Shown here: piece by piece, positions 35,909 to 44,464 of the stretch
Layout of the letters: the number at the start of each line of letters is the position of its first letter
Numbering within the stretch: position 1 is the stretch's first letter
Source of the DNA: Ga0074130 sp035492055
GTDB taxonomy: Bacteria > Pseudomonadota > Gammaproteobacteria > Burkholderiales > Rhodocyclaceae
Length of the DNA stretch: 64,000 bases
Direction: 5' to 3'
Assembly: GCA_035492055.1 (NCBI GenBank)
Contig: DATJJR010000002.1
Location: forward strand, 1-64,000
Notes under the pieces: model-generated
What the model was told of the DNA's origin: nothing
What the model saw: only the letters and a program-made list of their open reading frames with translations
Database searches by the model: none
Position numbers and translations under genes: made by a program

Positions 35909-36658
35909 ATGGACCGCCTTCTTTATACAGCCATGACCGGTGCATCGGGCACGATGAACCAGCAGGCGTCGATCGCACAAAATCTGGCGAACATTTCAAC
36001 GCCAGGCTATCGCGCCGAAGAACATCGGTTGCGTGCGGTGCAGGTGCAGACGCACAACACGCCGGCAGCGTTACCGACGCGGGCTTTTGCGGTGGATTCC
36101 AACACATACACCGATTTCTCGGCCGGTCCGATGCAAATGACCGATCGTCCGCTGGATGTGGCGATCAAAGGAAGCGGCTGGCTGGCCGTGACGGCACCGG
36201 ATGGCACTGAGGCCTATACGCGTTACGGCAATCTGCAGATTGATGCAAACGGGACGTTGATGACGATGGGCGGTCAGCCTGTTGTCGGCGATACCGGCCC
36301 GATCAATGTGCCGCCGGATCAACGTGTAGTGATTGGCGATGACGGCACGATTTCCATCGTGCCCAAGACCGGTTTGCAAACGTCGTCGCCTATCGGACGA
36401 CTCAAGCTGGTGAATCCGGATACCAATGCCATGCAGCGTCGCGGCGACGGCCTCTTTGCCATGAAGACCGGCTTGCCGGCTGATCAGGATGACAGCATTC
36501 GCTTGGCCACGGGCTACATCGAAGGCAGCAATGTGAATCCCGCCGAGCAGCTGGTGAGCATGATTTCGCTGCAGCGCCAGTTTGAAATGCAAATTCAGAT
36601 GATCACCAATGCCGAAGCCAACGACAAGTCGGCGACTGCAATTCTGACCGTCAGCTAA
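35909..36658 (+). CDS. flgF: Flagellar proximal rod protein FlgF
   Basis: A 249-residue FlgF. It starts MDRLLYTAMTGASGTMNQQASIAQNLANISTPGYRAEE and ends with the rod/hook C-terminal helix (VNPAEQLVSMISLQRQFEMQIQMITNAE). It links the proximal rod to FlgG. The order flgE-flgF-flgG is standard. Confidence 0.95.
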   Translation: MDRLLYTAMTGASGTMNQQASIAQNLANISTPGYRAEEHRLRAVQVQTHNTPAALPTRAFAVDSNTYTDFSAGPMQMTDRPLDVAIKGSGWLAVTAPDGTEAYTRYGNLQIDANGTLMTMGGQPVVGDTGPINVPPDQRVVIGDDGTISIVPKTGLQTSSPIGRLKLVNPDTNAMQRRGDGLFAMKTGLPADQDDSIRLATGYIEGSNVNPAEQLVSMISLQRQFEMQIQMITNAEANDKSATAILTVS

Positions 36659-36675
36659 GAAAGAATAAGAACGCC

Positions 36676-37458
36676 ATGATCCGCTCGCTCTGGATTGCCA
36701 AGACCGGTCTCGATGCTCAGCAAACCAATCTTGACGTCATTTCCAATAACCTGGCGAACGTCAGTACCAATGGTTTCAAGAGTTCTCGTGCCGTGTTCGA
36801 GGATCTGCTTTATCAAACGATCCGCCAACCGGGTGCACAGTCGTCGCAGACCACACAGATTCCTTCTGGCTTGACCTTGGGTACTGGTGCGCATCCAGTT
36901 GCGACTGAGCGTCTTTTTACGCAAGGAACACTGCAACAAACACAGAATGCACTTGACCTAGCCATCAATGGCTCGGGCTTTTTCCAGATTCAGATGCCGG
37001 ACGGCACGCTGGCCTATACCCGCGATGGTTCCTTCCAACAGGACAATACCGGCCAGGTTGTGACGTCGAGCGGTTATCCGGTGTCGCCATCGATCATCGT
37101 GCCGCAGAATGCGCTGACCATTTCCGTCAGCCGTGACGGTATCGTGACCGTGACGACGCCTGGTGCTGCGACGCCGACACAGATTGGTACGATCCAGCTG
37201 GCGACGTTCATCAATAATGGCGGTTTGCAGAGCGTGGGTGAAAACCTTTACGTCGAAACGGCCTCCAGCGGCGCGCCGACACCGAATACGCCGGGCCTGA
37301 ATGGCACCGGCCTGTTGAATCAGGGCTATGTCGAAACTTCGAACGTGAATGTTGCCGAGGAGTTGGTGTCAATGATTCAGGCGCAACGCGCCTACGAAAT
37401 CAATTCCAAGGTCGTCAGTACGTCCGACGACATGCTGAGCCGTCTGGTGCAGATGTGA
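36676..37458 (+). CDS. flgG: Flagellar distal rod protein FlgG
   Basis: A 260-residue FlgG of the family's usual length. N-terminal MIRSLWIAKTGLDAQQTNLDVISNNLANVSTNGFKSSRAVFEDLLYQT and C-terminal EELVSMIQAQRAYEINSKVVSTSDDMLSRL are near-invariant FlgG segments. It builds the drive shaft of the motor. Its stop codon overlaps the flgH start by one base. Confidence 0.97.
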   Translation: MIRSLWIAKTGLDAQQTNLDVISNNLANVSTNGFKSSRAVFEDLLYQTIRQPGAQSSQTTQIPSGLTLGTGAHPVATERLFTQGTLQQTQNALDLAINGSGFFQIQMPDGTLAYTRDGSFQQDNTGQVVTSSGYPVSPSIIVPQNALTISVSRDGIVTVTTPGAATPTQIGTIQLATFINNGGLQSVGENLYVETASSGAPTPNTPGLNGTGLLNQGYVETSNVNVAEELVSMIQAQRAYEINSKVVSTSDDMLSRLVQM

Positions 37459-38132
37459 TGAAGCTCGGCCGTCTTCTCTTTGTTCTTGCCGCGCCGTTGC
37501 TGCTTGCCGCGTGTGTCACCACGACACCTGCCACCATCGTGCAGCAGCCGATGACAGTGCGCCCGCAGCCGATCGAGAACATTGTGACGACGCAAGGTGC
37601 AATCTATGCTGTTGGCAATGTGCGGCCACTGTTCGAAGATCGCCGTGCACGCTATGTCGGCGACATCATCACCATCAATATCGTCGAAAACACCGCCGCG
37701 TCCAAAAATTCGGAAACGCAGGCTTCGCACAGCAATAATCTGACCGCTGCTGCACCGACGATTACCGGTTTGCCGTTCGGAGCACTGGCGCAAGGCATCA
37801 GCGCGACCGGCAGCAGCAGCAGCGCCTTCGATGGCAAGGGTTCCAATACATCGAGCAATACGTTCAACTCGACGATTACGTGTACCGTCATTGAAGTATT
37901 GTCGAATGGCAATCTCGTCGTATCCGGCGAGAAGGAAATCGGTCTGAAACAGGGTGAAGAGTTCGTGCGCTTCTCCGGTGTCGTAAACCCTGCCACGGTG
38001 ACGACGAGCAATACCGTGCAGTCGACGCAGGTTGCCGATGCGCGCTTTGAATTCAAGGCCAACGGTTTTGTCGATACTGCACAGACCATGGGCTGGCTCA
38101 GCCGTTTCTTCCTGAGCGTCCTGCCCTTCTAA
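37458..38132 (+). CDS. flgH: Flagellar L-ring lipoprotein FlgH
   Basis: A 224-residue lipoprotein. The signal ends in the lipobox LLAAC, giving an acylated cysteine near residue 20 for outer-membrane anchoring. Conserved FlgH segments include RRARYVGDIITINIVE, VIEVLSNGNLVVSGEKEIGLKQGEEFVRFSGVVNP and the C-terminal WLSRFFLSVLPF. The start was set at the ATG at 37458, next to a possible GTG three bases earlier. Confidence 0.96.
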   Translation: MKLGRLLFVLAAPLLLAACVTTTPATIVQQPMTVRPQPIENIVTTQGAIYAVGNVRPLFEDRRARYVGDIITINIVENTAASKNSETQASHSNNLTAAAPTITGLPFGALAQGISATGSSSSAFDGKGSNTSSNTFNSTITCTVIEVLSNGNLVVSGEKEIGLKQGEEFVRFSGVVNPATVTTSNTVQSTQVADARFEFKANGFVDTAQTMGWLSRFFLSVLPF

Positions 38133-38144
38133 GGATAAGTTCGG

Positions 38145-39266
38145 ATGAACATTTTCAGCGGCGCATATAAAACGTTCCTCACCGTTATGGCGCTTGCCAT
38201 CGGTTTGGTCGGCAGCAACGTTGCCCATGCCGAACGCATCAAGGATCTGGCCTCCATTGCCGGTGTGCGAAACAACCAGCTTGTCGGTTATGGTCTTGTC
38301 GTGGGTCTTGATGGCAGTGGCGACCAGACGACGCAAACGCCGTTCACGATTCAAAGCATCAACAACATGCTGTCGAACATGGGCATGGTCATGCCGAGCG
38401 GACAGAATGTGCAATTGAAGAACGTTGCTGCCGTAATGGTCACGGCCGATCTGCCGCCTTTCGCGCAGCCCGGCCAGCAAATTGACGTGACCGTATCCTC
38501 GATGGGCAATGCCAAATCGATCCGTGGCGGCACGCTGGTCATGACGCCGCTCAAAGGTGCCGATGGTCAGGTGTATGCCATGGCGCAAGGCAATGTTGTC
38601 GTGGTCGGCGCCGGTGCTTCTGCTGCCGGCTCGAAGGTGATCGTCAACCAATTGGCTTCCGGCCGCATTGCAGCCGGTGCGACGGTTGAGCGTGCCGTGC
38701 CGACCATGGTCGGACAGGGCGATTATGTTCATTTCGAATTGCGCGATACCGATTTCGGTACCGCAGAGCGTGTGGTCAATGCCATCAATCGCGTGGCGCC
38801 GGGTGTGGCCAGTGCTGTTGACGGGCGCGTTATCCGTGTACGTGCACCTAGCAGCAGCGAGGATCGCGTTGCTTTTATCGGTCGCCTTGAAAATATCGAC
38901 GTCAGTCCTGCGCCGCTTGCGGCAAAAGTCATCATCAACAGCCGCACAGGCTCTGTGGTCATGAATCAGGCCGTGACGCTGGATGCCTGTGCTGTTGCCC
39001 ACGGCAATTTGTCTGTCTCGATCAATGCCAACAACTCGGTCAGCCAGCCCGGTGCACTTTCCGGCGGACAGACTGCTGGGACGACCAATGCCTCCATCTC
39101 GATTAATCAGGAACCGGGCGCGCTCTATAGCGTCAAGAGCAGCAGCAATCTGGCCGATATCGTCAAGGCACTGAATGCCGTGGGTGCCAATCCGCAGGAT
39201 CTGATCGCCATCCTGCAAGCGATGAAGGCTTCCGGCGCCTTGCGTGCCGAGCTTGAGGTTATTTAA
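38145..39266 (+). CDS. flgI: Flagellar P-ring protein FlgI
   Basis: A 373-residue P-ring protein with a cleavable signal peptide ending at VAHA. The mature protein opens ERIKDLASIAGVRNNQLVGYGLVVGLDGSGDQT, a FlgI hallmark, and ends in VKALNAVGANPQDLIAILQAMKASGALRAELEVI. It forms the periplasmic bushing around the rod with help from FlgA. Confidence 0.97.
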   Translation: MNIFSGAYKTFLTVMALAIGLVGSNVAHAERIKDLASIAGVRNNQLVGYGLVVGLDGSGDQTTQTPFTIQSINNMLSNMGMVMPSGQNVQLKNVAAVMVTADLPPFAQPGQQIDVTVSSMGNAKSIRGGTLVMTPLKGADGQVYAMAQGNVVVVGAGASAAGSKVIVNQLASGRIAAGATVERAVPTMVGQGDYVHFELRDTDFGTAERVVNAINRVAPGVASAVDGRVIRVRAPSSSEDRVAFIGRLENIDVSPAPLAAKVIINSRTGSVVMNQAVTLDACAVAHGNLSVSINANNSVSQPGALSGGQTAGTTNASISINQEPGALYSVKSSSNLADIVKALNAVGANPQDLIAILQAMKASGALRAELEVI

Positions 39267-39334
39267 ATAGGTAGATTTTGCCGGTCTGCTCGGGCAATTA
39301 CCGAGTCGGCCGAATGGGCAAGCTCTGCAGTGCT

Positions 39335-40318
39335 ATGACTTCCGCCATTCCGTCCCCTTCCGTTTTTGATGTCAACGGCCTGACTACCCTCAAGAGTCAG
39401 GTGAAGTCGGACGACCCTGCCGCATTGAAGGCTGCTGCCAAGCAGTTTGAAGGCATGTTCCTGCAGATGGTGCTGAAGTCGATGCGCGATACCGTGCCGC
39501 AGGATGGCATGTTCGACAGCGAGCAAACCCGGATGTATCAGTCCATGCTCGACCAGCAGTTGGCGTTGGACATGTCAAATAAGGGGACCATCGGGTTGGC
39601 CGCGATGATCGAGCGTCAGTTGGGGCGTAAGTCGCAGGACCCGGTGCCGTTCGAGAATGGCCTGCCCCTGCATCCGGATCAGCAAAGCTTTCCTCTGGAC
39701 AAGACCCAGCAAGGTTTGCCGCTACGGCATTCGGAATCAACGTACCTTCCATTGAAGGGCGTTTTGGCGAATCCGCGCAATACCGAAAATGCGGATGCAG
39801 TGGCCGCTTACACGGGCGGTAACCAGAACGGCGCGCAAAGTAGCACCGATGCTGCGGCAGATTTTGTTGCGCGTATGCGTCCGCACGCATTGGCCGTTGA
39901 ACAGGCATCTGGCATTCCGGCACATTTCATGGTGGCGCAGGCAGCCCTGGAAACCGGTTGGGGGCGCGCGGAACCGCGTCTGGCCGATGGCCGGCCGAGC
40001 TTCAATCTGTTCGGCATCAAGGCTGGCGGCAATTGGAAGGGCAGTACGGTTGATGCCAATACGCTTGAGTATGTCGACGGACAGCCGCAACGCCATACCG
40101 AACGGTTTCGTGCCTATGGTTCCTATGCGGAAGCTTTTGCCGACTATGCACACATGCTGACGGCCAGCCCACGTTACAGCGAAGCTGCTGCCAGCCGGGA
40201 CGGCGCCAGTTTTGCCCGTGCCTTGCAGAATGCCGGCTATGCCACTGATCCGCAGTATGCGGACAAACTGGAGCGAATCATCTCCAGCCCGGCAATTCGC
40301 AACCTCCAGCGCAGCTGA
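39335..40318 (+). CDS. flgJ: Flagellar rod-capping muramidase FlgJ
   Basis: A two-domain FlgJ of about 327 residues. The N-terminal rod-cap domain (AAKQFEGMFLQMVLKSMRDTVPQDGMF) is followed by a linker and a C-terminal glucosaminidase domain with the catalytic-type glutamate in AALETGWGRAEP and the motifs SFNLFGIKA and FRAYGSYAEAFADYA. It cuts peptidoglycan so the rod can pass. The start is uncertain: 39335 fits the family, while in-frame starts at 39314 (ATG) and 39278 (TTG) are possible, and none has a good ribosome site. Confidence 0.93.
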   Translation: MTSAIPSPSVFDVNGLTTLKSQVKSDDPAALKAAAKQFEGMFLQMVLKSMRDTVPQDGMFDSEQTRMYQSMLDQQLALDMSNKGTIGLAAMIERQLGRKSQDPVPFENGLPLHPDQQSFPLDKTQQGLPLRHSESTYLPLKGVLANPRNTENADAVAAYTGGNQNGAQSSTDAAADFVARMRPHALAVEQASGIPAHFMVAQAALETGWGRAEPRLADGRPSFNLFGIKAGGNWKGSTVDANTLEYVDGQPQRHTERFRAYGSYAEAFADYAHMLTASPRYSEAAASRDGASFARALQNAGYATDPQYADKLERIISSPAIRNLQRS

Positions 40319-40325
40319 CACTGTT

Positions 40326-40379
40326 GCAGCGGTAGCGGCCGCTGCCACCTGTTGTTCCCAAAAGCCCGAATAAGCGGGC
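40326..40379 (+). other. Two small hairpins after flgJ
   Basis: GCAGCGG/CCGCTGC (40326-40345) and GCCCG/CGGGC (40364-40379) follow the flgJ stop. Six T residues appear only at 40391-40396, too far for a standard terminator. They may give partial termination before the separate flgK promoter. Confidence 0.3.
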
Positions 40380-40403
40380 ATCCATCACGGTTTTTTGATT
40401 CAC

Positions 40404-40419
40404 TGGCACGGCACTTGCT
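40404..40419 (+). promoter_or_regulatory. Sigma-54 (-24/-12) promoter of flgKL
   Basis: TGGCACG, four bases, TTGCT: all 12 fixed consensus positions of the RpoN promoter match, with GG and GC ten bases apart. It lies 67 bp before the flgK ATG, with an expected start near 40430. This is the strongest sigma-54 element in the window. Confidence 0.8.
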
Positions 40420-40442
40420 CGACCTGTTTAGCCATACCTCAA

Positions 40443-40465
40443 TTAACGGCAACTTTTGCCGTTAA
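40443..40465. promoter_or_regulatory. Perfect palindrome before flgK, also sigma-28-like
   Basis: Ten-base arms TTAACGGCAA and TTGCCGTTAA flank CTT. It holds the CGGCAA-N3-TTGCCG core and lies about 13-35 bases after the predicted sigma-54 start. Read differently, TCAATTAA (40439), eleven bases, GCCGTTAA (40458) resembles a sigma-28 promoter (4 of 8 and 7 of 8). Both readings may hold. Confidence 0.5.
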
Positions 40466-40485
40466 GAAGACTGGAGCCAGGAACC

Positions 40486-42531
40486 ATGAGCGCAAGTGTT
40501 CTCTCGATTGCCATTACAGGTTTGAATGCCGCACAGGCAGGGTTGTTGACGACCAGCCATAACATCTCGAATGCGTCGACCGCCGGTTACAGCCGGCAGA
40601 GTGTTGAGCAAACTACGCAGACGCCGTTCTATACCGGTGGTGGTTTCGTTGGACAAGGCACGCAGGTGGCCACGATCACACGTGCCTACAACCAGTTTCT
40701 GAGCCAGCAATTGACAGCTTCGCAGGCGACGACCAGTTCGCTGCAAACCTATCAGACTGAAATCAATCAGATCGACAACATGCTCAGCGGCAGCACCACT
40801 GGCCTGCCGGCAGCGCTTGCCAGTTTCTACAATGGGCTGAGCGCAGTTGCCTCCGATCCGAGTTCGATCTCTTCGCGCCAGAGCGCCTTGTCCAATGCAC
40901 AGGGCCTGGTATCCAACTTCAACGATCTCAGCCAGCAACTGCAGGAAATCGGTACGGGCGTGAATTCGCAGATTGACAGCACCGTTGCGACGATCAATTC
41001 GCTGGCGCAACAGATCGCCAGCCTTAATCAGCAAATCATGACGGCGGAAGGTGCCACGGGTGGGGCGCAGCCGGACAATGATCTGCGTGATCAGCGCGAC
41101 GAGCTGGTGCTTCAACTCAACCAGCAGGTTGGGGCCAATGTCGTTAAGCAGACGGACGGCAGTTACAGCGTGTTCTTCGGCAACGGGCAGCCGCTGGTGG
41201 TGGGTAACAGCGCGTATAAATTGACCTCGACACCGTCGAGTGACGATCCGACGCAGCGCCAGATCAACCTGCTTTCACCAAATGGCATCAGCTCGACGGT
41301 ACCGAACAGCCTGATCAACGGTGGCGCATTGGGCGGCTTGATTCAGTTCCAGACGCAGACGCTGACCCAGGCGCAAAACACCCTTGGACTGATCGCGCTG
41401 GGTTTTTCCACCACCCTCAATGCCCAGCAGGAACTCGGCCAGGATCTGACCGGCAATATGGGCACGGCAATGTTCAATGTGCCGACGCCGCAGGTGACGC
41501 CGAACACCAAGAACACCGGGACCGGCAGCGTGACGGCATCGATCGCGAATGTGTCCAACATGACCGCGAGCGACTACACGCTGACCTACAAGGGGACGCC
41601 CGGCAGCGAGTGGCAATTGACGCGCCTGTCGGATGGTACGGTCACTAACTATGCTGCGCCGACCGCACCGGCAACGACATTAACGACGACGGACGGCATC
41701 ACCATCGACGTAAGCGGTACGCCGGCCGTTGGCGACAGTTTCAAGATCACGCCGACGCGCAATGGTGCGAGCGACCTTTCCCTCGCGCTCAGCGATCCGC
41801 GCAACATTGCGGCCGCTTCGCCAGTGACAACCGGCAGTGCGACCACGAACACTGGTACCGCCACGATCAGCACCGGCAGTCTGGTTGCATCGTTCTCGAC
41901 GCCGGGCGCGTCGCCGAACGTACCCAGCTACTCGATGAGCTACGATCTGACGAACAAGCAGCTTCAAGTCGTCAATACGCCAGCGCAAGCCACCGACATG
42001 CCGGCAGGTACGGTCGTTGCCGTGACGGTGAATGGCACCACCACGAACTACACCATCGGTACTGCACCGGCAACGACCGGTATTCCGTACACCGATGGCA
42101 TGAGCATGACGATTACGCCGCCGGCACCTTCGACGGGCAGTATTCAGGTGTCCTTCACGGGTACGCCGGCTTTGGGTGATACCTTCACCATCGGGCAATC
42201 GGCCGCAAATACGACCGACAACCGGAACGTCGTGGCGATGGGGGCCGTGCAGACGCAGAAGGTCCTGTACGGCAGCACCGCCAGCGCTGATGATGCGTAT
42301 TCGCAGATGGTCAGTCTGATCGGTAACCAGGCCAATCAGGTAACGACCAACTACACCACGCAGAACACTTTGTTCACGCAAATCCAGAGCTCGGTGCAAT
42401 CGTATTCTGGGGTGAACCTGGATGAGGAGGCCGCCAATCTGATCCAGTATCAGCAGGCTTATCAAGCCTCGGCTCAGGTCATTCAGATTTCCAGCAAACT
42501 CTTCGATCTGCTCACCTCGTTGGGCAACTAA
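40486..42531 (+). CDS. flgK: Hook-filament junction protein FlgK
   Basis: A 681-residue FlgK. N-terminal VLSIAITGLNAAQAGLLTTSHNISNASTAGYSRQ and C-terminal VNLDEEAANLIQYQQAYQASAQVIQISSKLFDLLTSL are diagnostic. It is longer than enteric FlgK (about 550) because of a Thr/Ala/Gly-rich insert at about 340-580 with two GTPxxGDxF units (41716 and 42160), a motif also found in the FlgL insert. The start at 40486 follows GGAGCCAGGA. FlgN at 31096 is its likely chaperone. Confidence 0.95.
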   Translation: MSASVLSIAITGLNAAQAGLLTTSHNISNASTAGYSRQSVEQTTQTPFYTGGGFVGQGTQVATITRAYNQFLSQQLTASQATTSSLQTYQTEINQIDNMLSGSTTGLPAALASFYNGLSAVASDPSSISSRQSALSNAQGLVSNFNDLSQQLQEIGTGVNSQIDSTVATINSLAQQIASLNQQIMTAEGATGGAQPDNDLRDQRDELVLQLNQQVGANVVKQTDGSYSVFFGNGQPLVVGNSAYKLTSTPSSDDPTQRQINLLSPNGISSTVPNSLINGGALGGLIQFQTQTLTQAQNTLGLIALGFSTTLNAQQELGQDLTGNMGTAMFNVPTPQVTPNTKNTGTGSVTASIANVSNMTASDYTLTYKGTPGSEWQLTRLSDGTVTNYAAPTAPATTLTTTDGITIDVSGTPAVGDSFKITPTRNGASDLSLALSDPRNIAAASPVTTGSATTNTGTATISTGSLVASFSTPGASPNVPSYSMSYDLTNKQLQVVNTPAQATDMPAGTVVAVTVNGTTTNYTIGTAPATTGIPYTDGMSMTITPPAPSTGSIQVSFTGTPALGDTFTIGQSAANTTDNRNVVAMGAVQTQKVLYGSTASADDAYSQMVSLIGNQANQVTTNYTTQNTLFTQIQSSVQSYSGVNLDEEAANLIQYQQAYQASAQVIQISSKLFDLLTSLGN

Positions 42532-42548
42532 TTTCTCCGGAGTGAATC

Positions 42549-44003
42549 ATGAGTTCAATGCGCGTTTCAACCGCAATGATTTACGACACTGGTGTTGCCA
42601 CGATGCAGCAGCAGACGGCCAACCTGCTCAAGCTACAGGAACAGTTGTCCACCCAGCAGAGCATGTTGTCTCCTTCCGACAATCCGGTGGCGGCTGCGCA
42701 AGCGTTGCAGGTGACGCAGGCCAACAACATCAATACGCAGTACGCCACGAATCAGAACTACGCCGACGACGCGTTGGGTCTGAGCGAAAGCACGCTGGAT
42801 TCCGCGGGTACCCTGCTGCAGTCGATGTACCAGAGTCTGGTGCACCTCGGTAACGGCTCCCTGACCGATCAGGACCGCCAGAGCATCGTGACCAGTTTGA
42901 CTGCTGGTTTCAATCAGCTGATGGGATATGCCAATCAGCAGGATGGCCTTGGCAACTATCTGTTTGCTGGTTATCGCGGCGATACGCAGCCGTTCACCGG
43001 CAGCATTACGAACGGTGTGACTTATCAGGGCGACGATGGCGTGCGTACGTTGGCCGTTTCGCCCACGCGGAATATCCAGACCAGCGATTCGGGTTCCGAC
43101 ATTTTCATGAGCGTCCCGGACACCAGCGTGCCGTTTCAGGCGAATGCCACTGGAACCAATACCGGTGATGCCGTCATGTACGGGCAGACCATCACCAACC
43201 CCGCGGCATGGTCGGCAACGAGCAACACGCAGACGTATAACGTCTCCTTCGATAACCCGTCGACGGCGACTGCGCCGGCGCTCAGCTACACGATCACGGA
43301 TTACCAGGGCAACACCGTCAACACAGGTACCTACACGCCGGCTGTCGTCACTTTGCCGGACGCCACGACGATGAATCTGAAGGGCACGCCGAATCTCGGC
43401 GACAGCTATTTGTCGGCCAACGGAAAGTACAAGGTCGTGTTCGACGACCCCTCTTCCGCGGCTGCTGGTTCCTACAGCTACACGATTTACGATGCCACGA
43501 CCGGCGACCCTGAGTCCGGCTTCCAGAACCTGAGCTATACGCCGGCCACCATTGCGCTGCCGAATGGTGCGCAGGTCAACATGGCCGGCACGCCTGCGCC
43601 GGGCGACAGTTTCGCCATCCAGCCGAGCGGCACGGTCAGCGTTTTCAGCGTGTTGTCGAGCATCGTGGCGGCAACCCAGCAGCCTTATGCAACGGCTGAT
43701 ACGCAGACGAAGAACGCATACAACCAGCAACTCGCGTCGGCGATTTCCGATGTTCAGTCGGCCATGAACAACATCCTCACCTATCGCGCCAGCATCGGGG
43801 CGCGTCAGCAGGAGTTGAGTTCATTGCAATCGGCGAATACGACGCGCGGGATTGCGTACCAGAGCACACTTGATCGTTTGCAGAACGTCGACATGGCGAA
43901 GACGATCAGCGACTTTACGCAGACGCAGGTGTCGCTGCAGGCGGCGCAGCTGTCTTTCACCAAGATCACTTCGCTGTCGTTGTTCAACTATCTGTCGTCG
44001 TGA
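42549..44003 (+). CDS. flgL: Hook-filament junction protein FlgL with duplicated insert domain
   Basis: A 484-residue FlgL; enteric FlgL has about 317. Conserved ends: MRVSTAMIYDTGVATMQQQTANLLKLQEQLSTQ and the C-terminal VSLQAAQLSFTKITSLSLFNYLS. The extra length is an insert with two tandem units of about 60 residues (230-287 and 294-355), each running from YxVxFDxPS through YTPAxxxLP to GTPxxGDSY/F. The insert probably forms surface domains at the hook-filament junction. Confidence 0.95.
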   Translation: MSSMRVSTAMIYDTGVATMQQQTANLLKLQEQLSTQQSMLSPSDNPVAAAQALQVTQANNINTQYATNQNYADDALGLSESTLDSAGTLLQSMYQSLVHLGNGSLTDQDRQSIVTSLTAGFNQLMGYANQQDGLGNYLFAGYRGDTQPFTGSITNGVTYQGDDGVRTLAVSPTRNIQTSDSGSDIFMSVPDTSVPFQANATGTNTGDAVMYGQTITNPAAWSATSNTQTYNVSFDNPSTATAPALSYTITDYQGNTVNTGTYTPAVVTLPDATTMNLKGTPNLGDSYLSANGKYKVVFDDPSSAAAGSYSYTIYDATTGDPESGFQNLSYTPATIALPNGAQVNMAGTPAPGDSFAIQPSGTVSVFSVLSSIVAATQQPYATADTQTKNAYNQQLASAISDVQSAMNNILTYRASIGARQQELSSLQSANTTRGIAYQSTLDRLQNVDMAKTISDFTQTQVSLQAAQLSFTKITSLSLFNYLSS

Positions 44004-44464
44004 TGCATGCGCGTATCGGTTTGGCAGGGCTCGCCCTGCTAGGGGTGACGGCGTGCACGACATCTGGCTCGCCATCGCTGATTCCGTCAAACGCCGGGAT
44101 TAAATTAACGCCGACAACGACGGTCAGCCTCGAACGCATCCTGACCTGGGGCGTTTACGCCGGGGTCATTTACGTTGTCATTGATCCCTTGTCGCCGAAC
44201 TGGGAAATCGAGGAAGCGAAGTTGACGCCGCAGCTCGTTCACTACGATCTGAAGATGAAGCGCTTCTACGATGGTGGTGCGGGCGAAGCGCATATGGTGC
44301 TGGATCGCCGCGCCAAACAGCTGGTGCAAGAGGGCAATTTCGCCGGCTACAAGCTCATTGAATACAACGAAGGCATCGATTCCTCGGTACTCGGATCTCA
44401 ACGTCGTGCCGAAGGTGTTATTCGCCTGATTCCGCGTTTCGACAGCGTATCGGCTTCCTTCTGA
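44003..44464 (+). CDS. Small lipoprotein of unknown function after flgL
   Basis: A 153-residue protein with a lipoprotein signal (GLALLGVTAC) and an acylated cysteine near residue 18. A hydrophobic stretch (ILTWGVYAGVIYVVIDPL) follows near residue 50. The rest has no motif I recognise (NWEIEEAKLTPQLVHYDLKMKRFYDGGAGEA). The ATG shares a base with the flgL stop, so it is co-translated with flgKL and may assist outer-membrane passage or the hook, though this is context only. It abuts the convergent HPt-HD-GYP gene. Confidence 0.75.
   Translation: MHARIGLAGLALLGVTACTTSGSPSLIPSNAGIKLTPTTTVSLERILTWGVYAGVIYVVIDPLSPNWEIEEAKLTPQLVHYDLKMKRFYDGGAGEAHMVLDRRAKQLVQEGNFAGYKLIEYNEGIDSSVLGSQRRAEGVIRLIPRFDSVSASF

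Noticed and set aside
37392..39218. A 608-codon open frame on the minus strand opposite flgH and flgI
   Set aside because: Both sense genes are clearly real and the antisense protein has no recognisable domain, membrane segment or signal.
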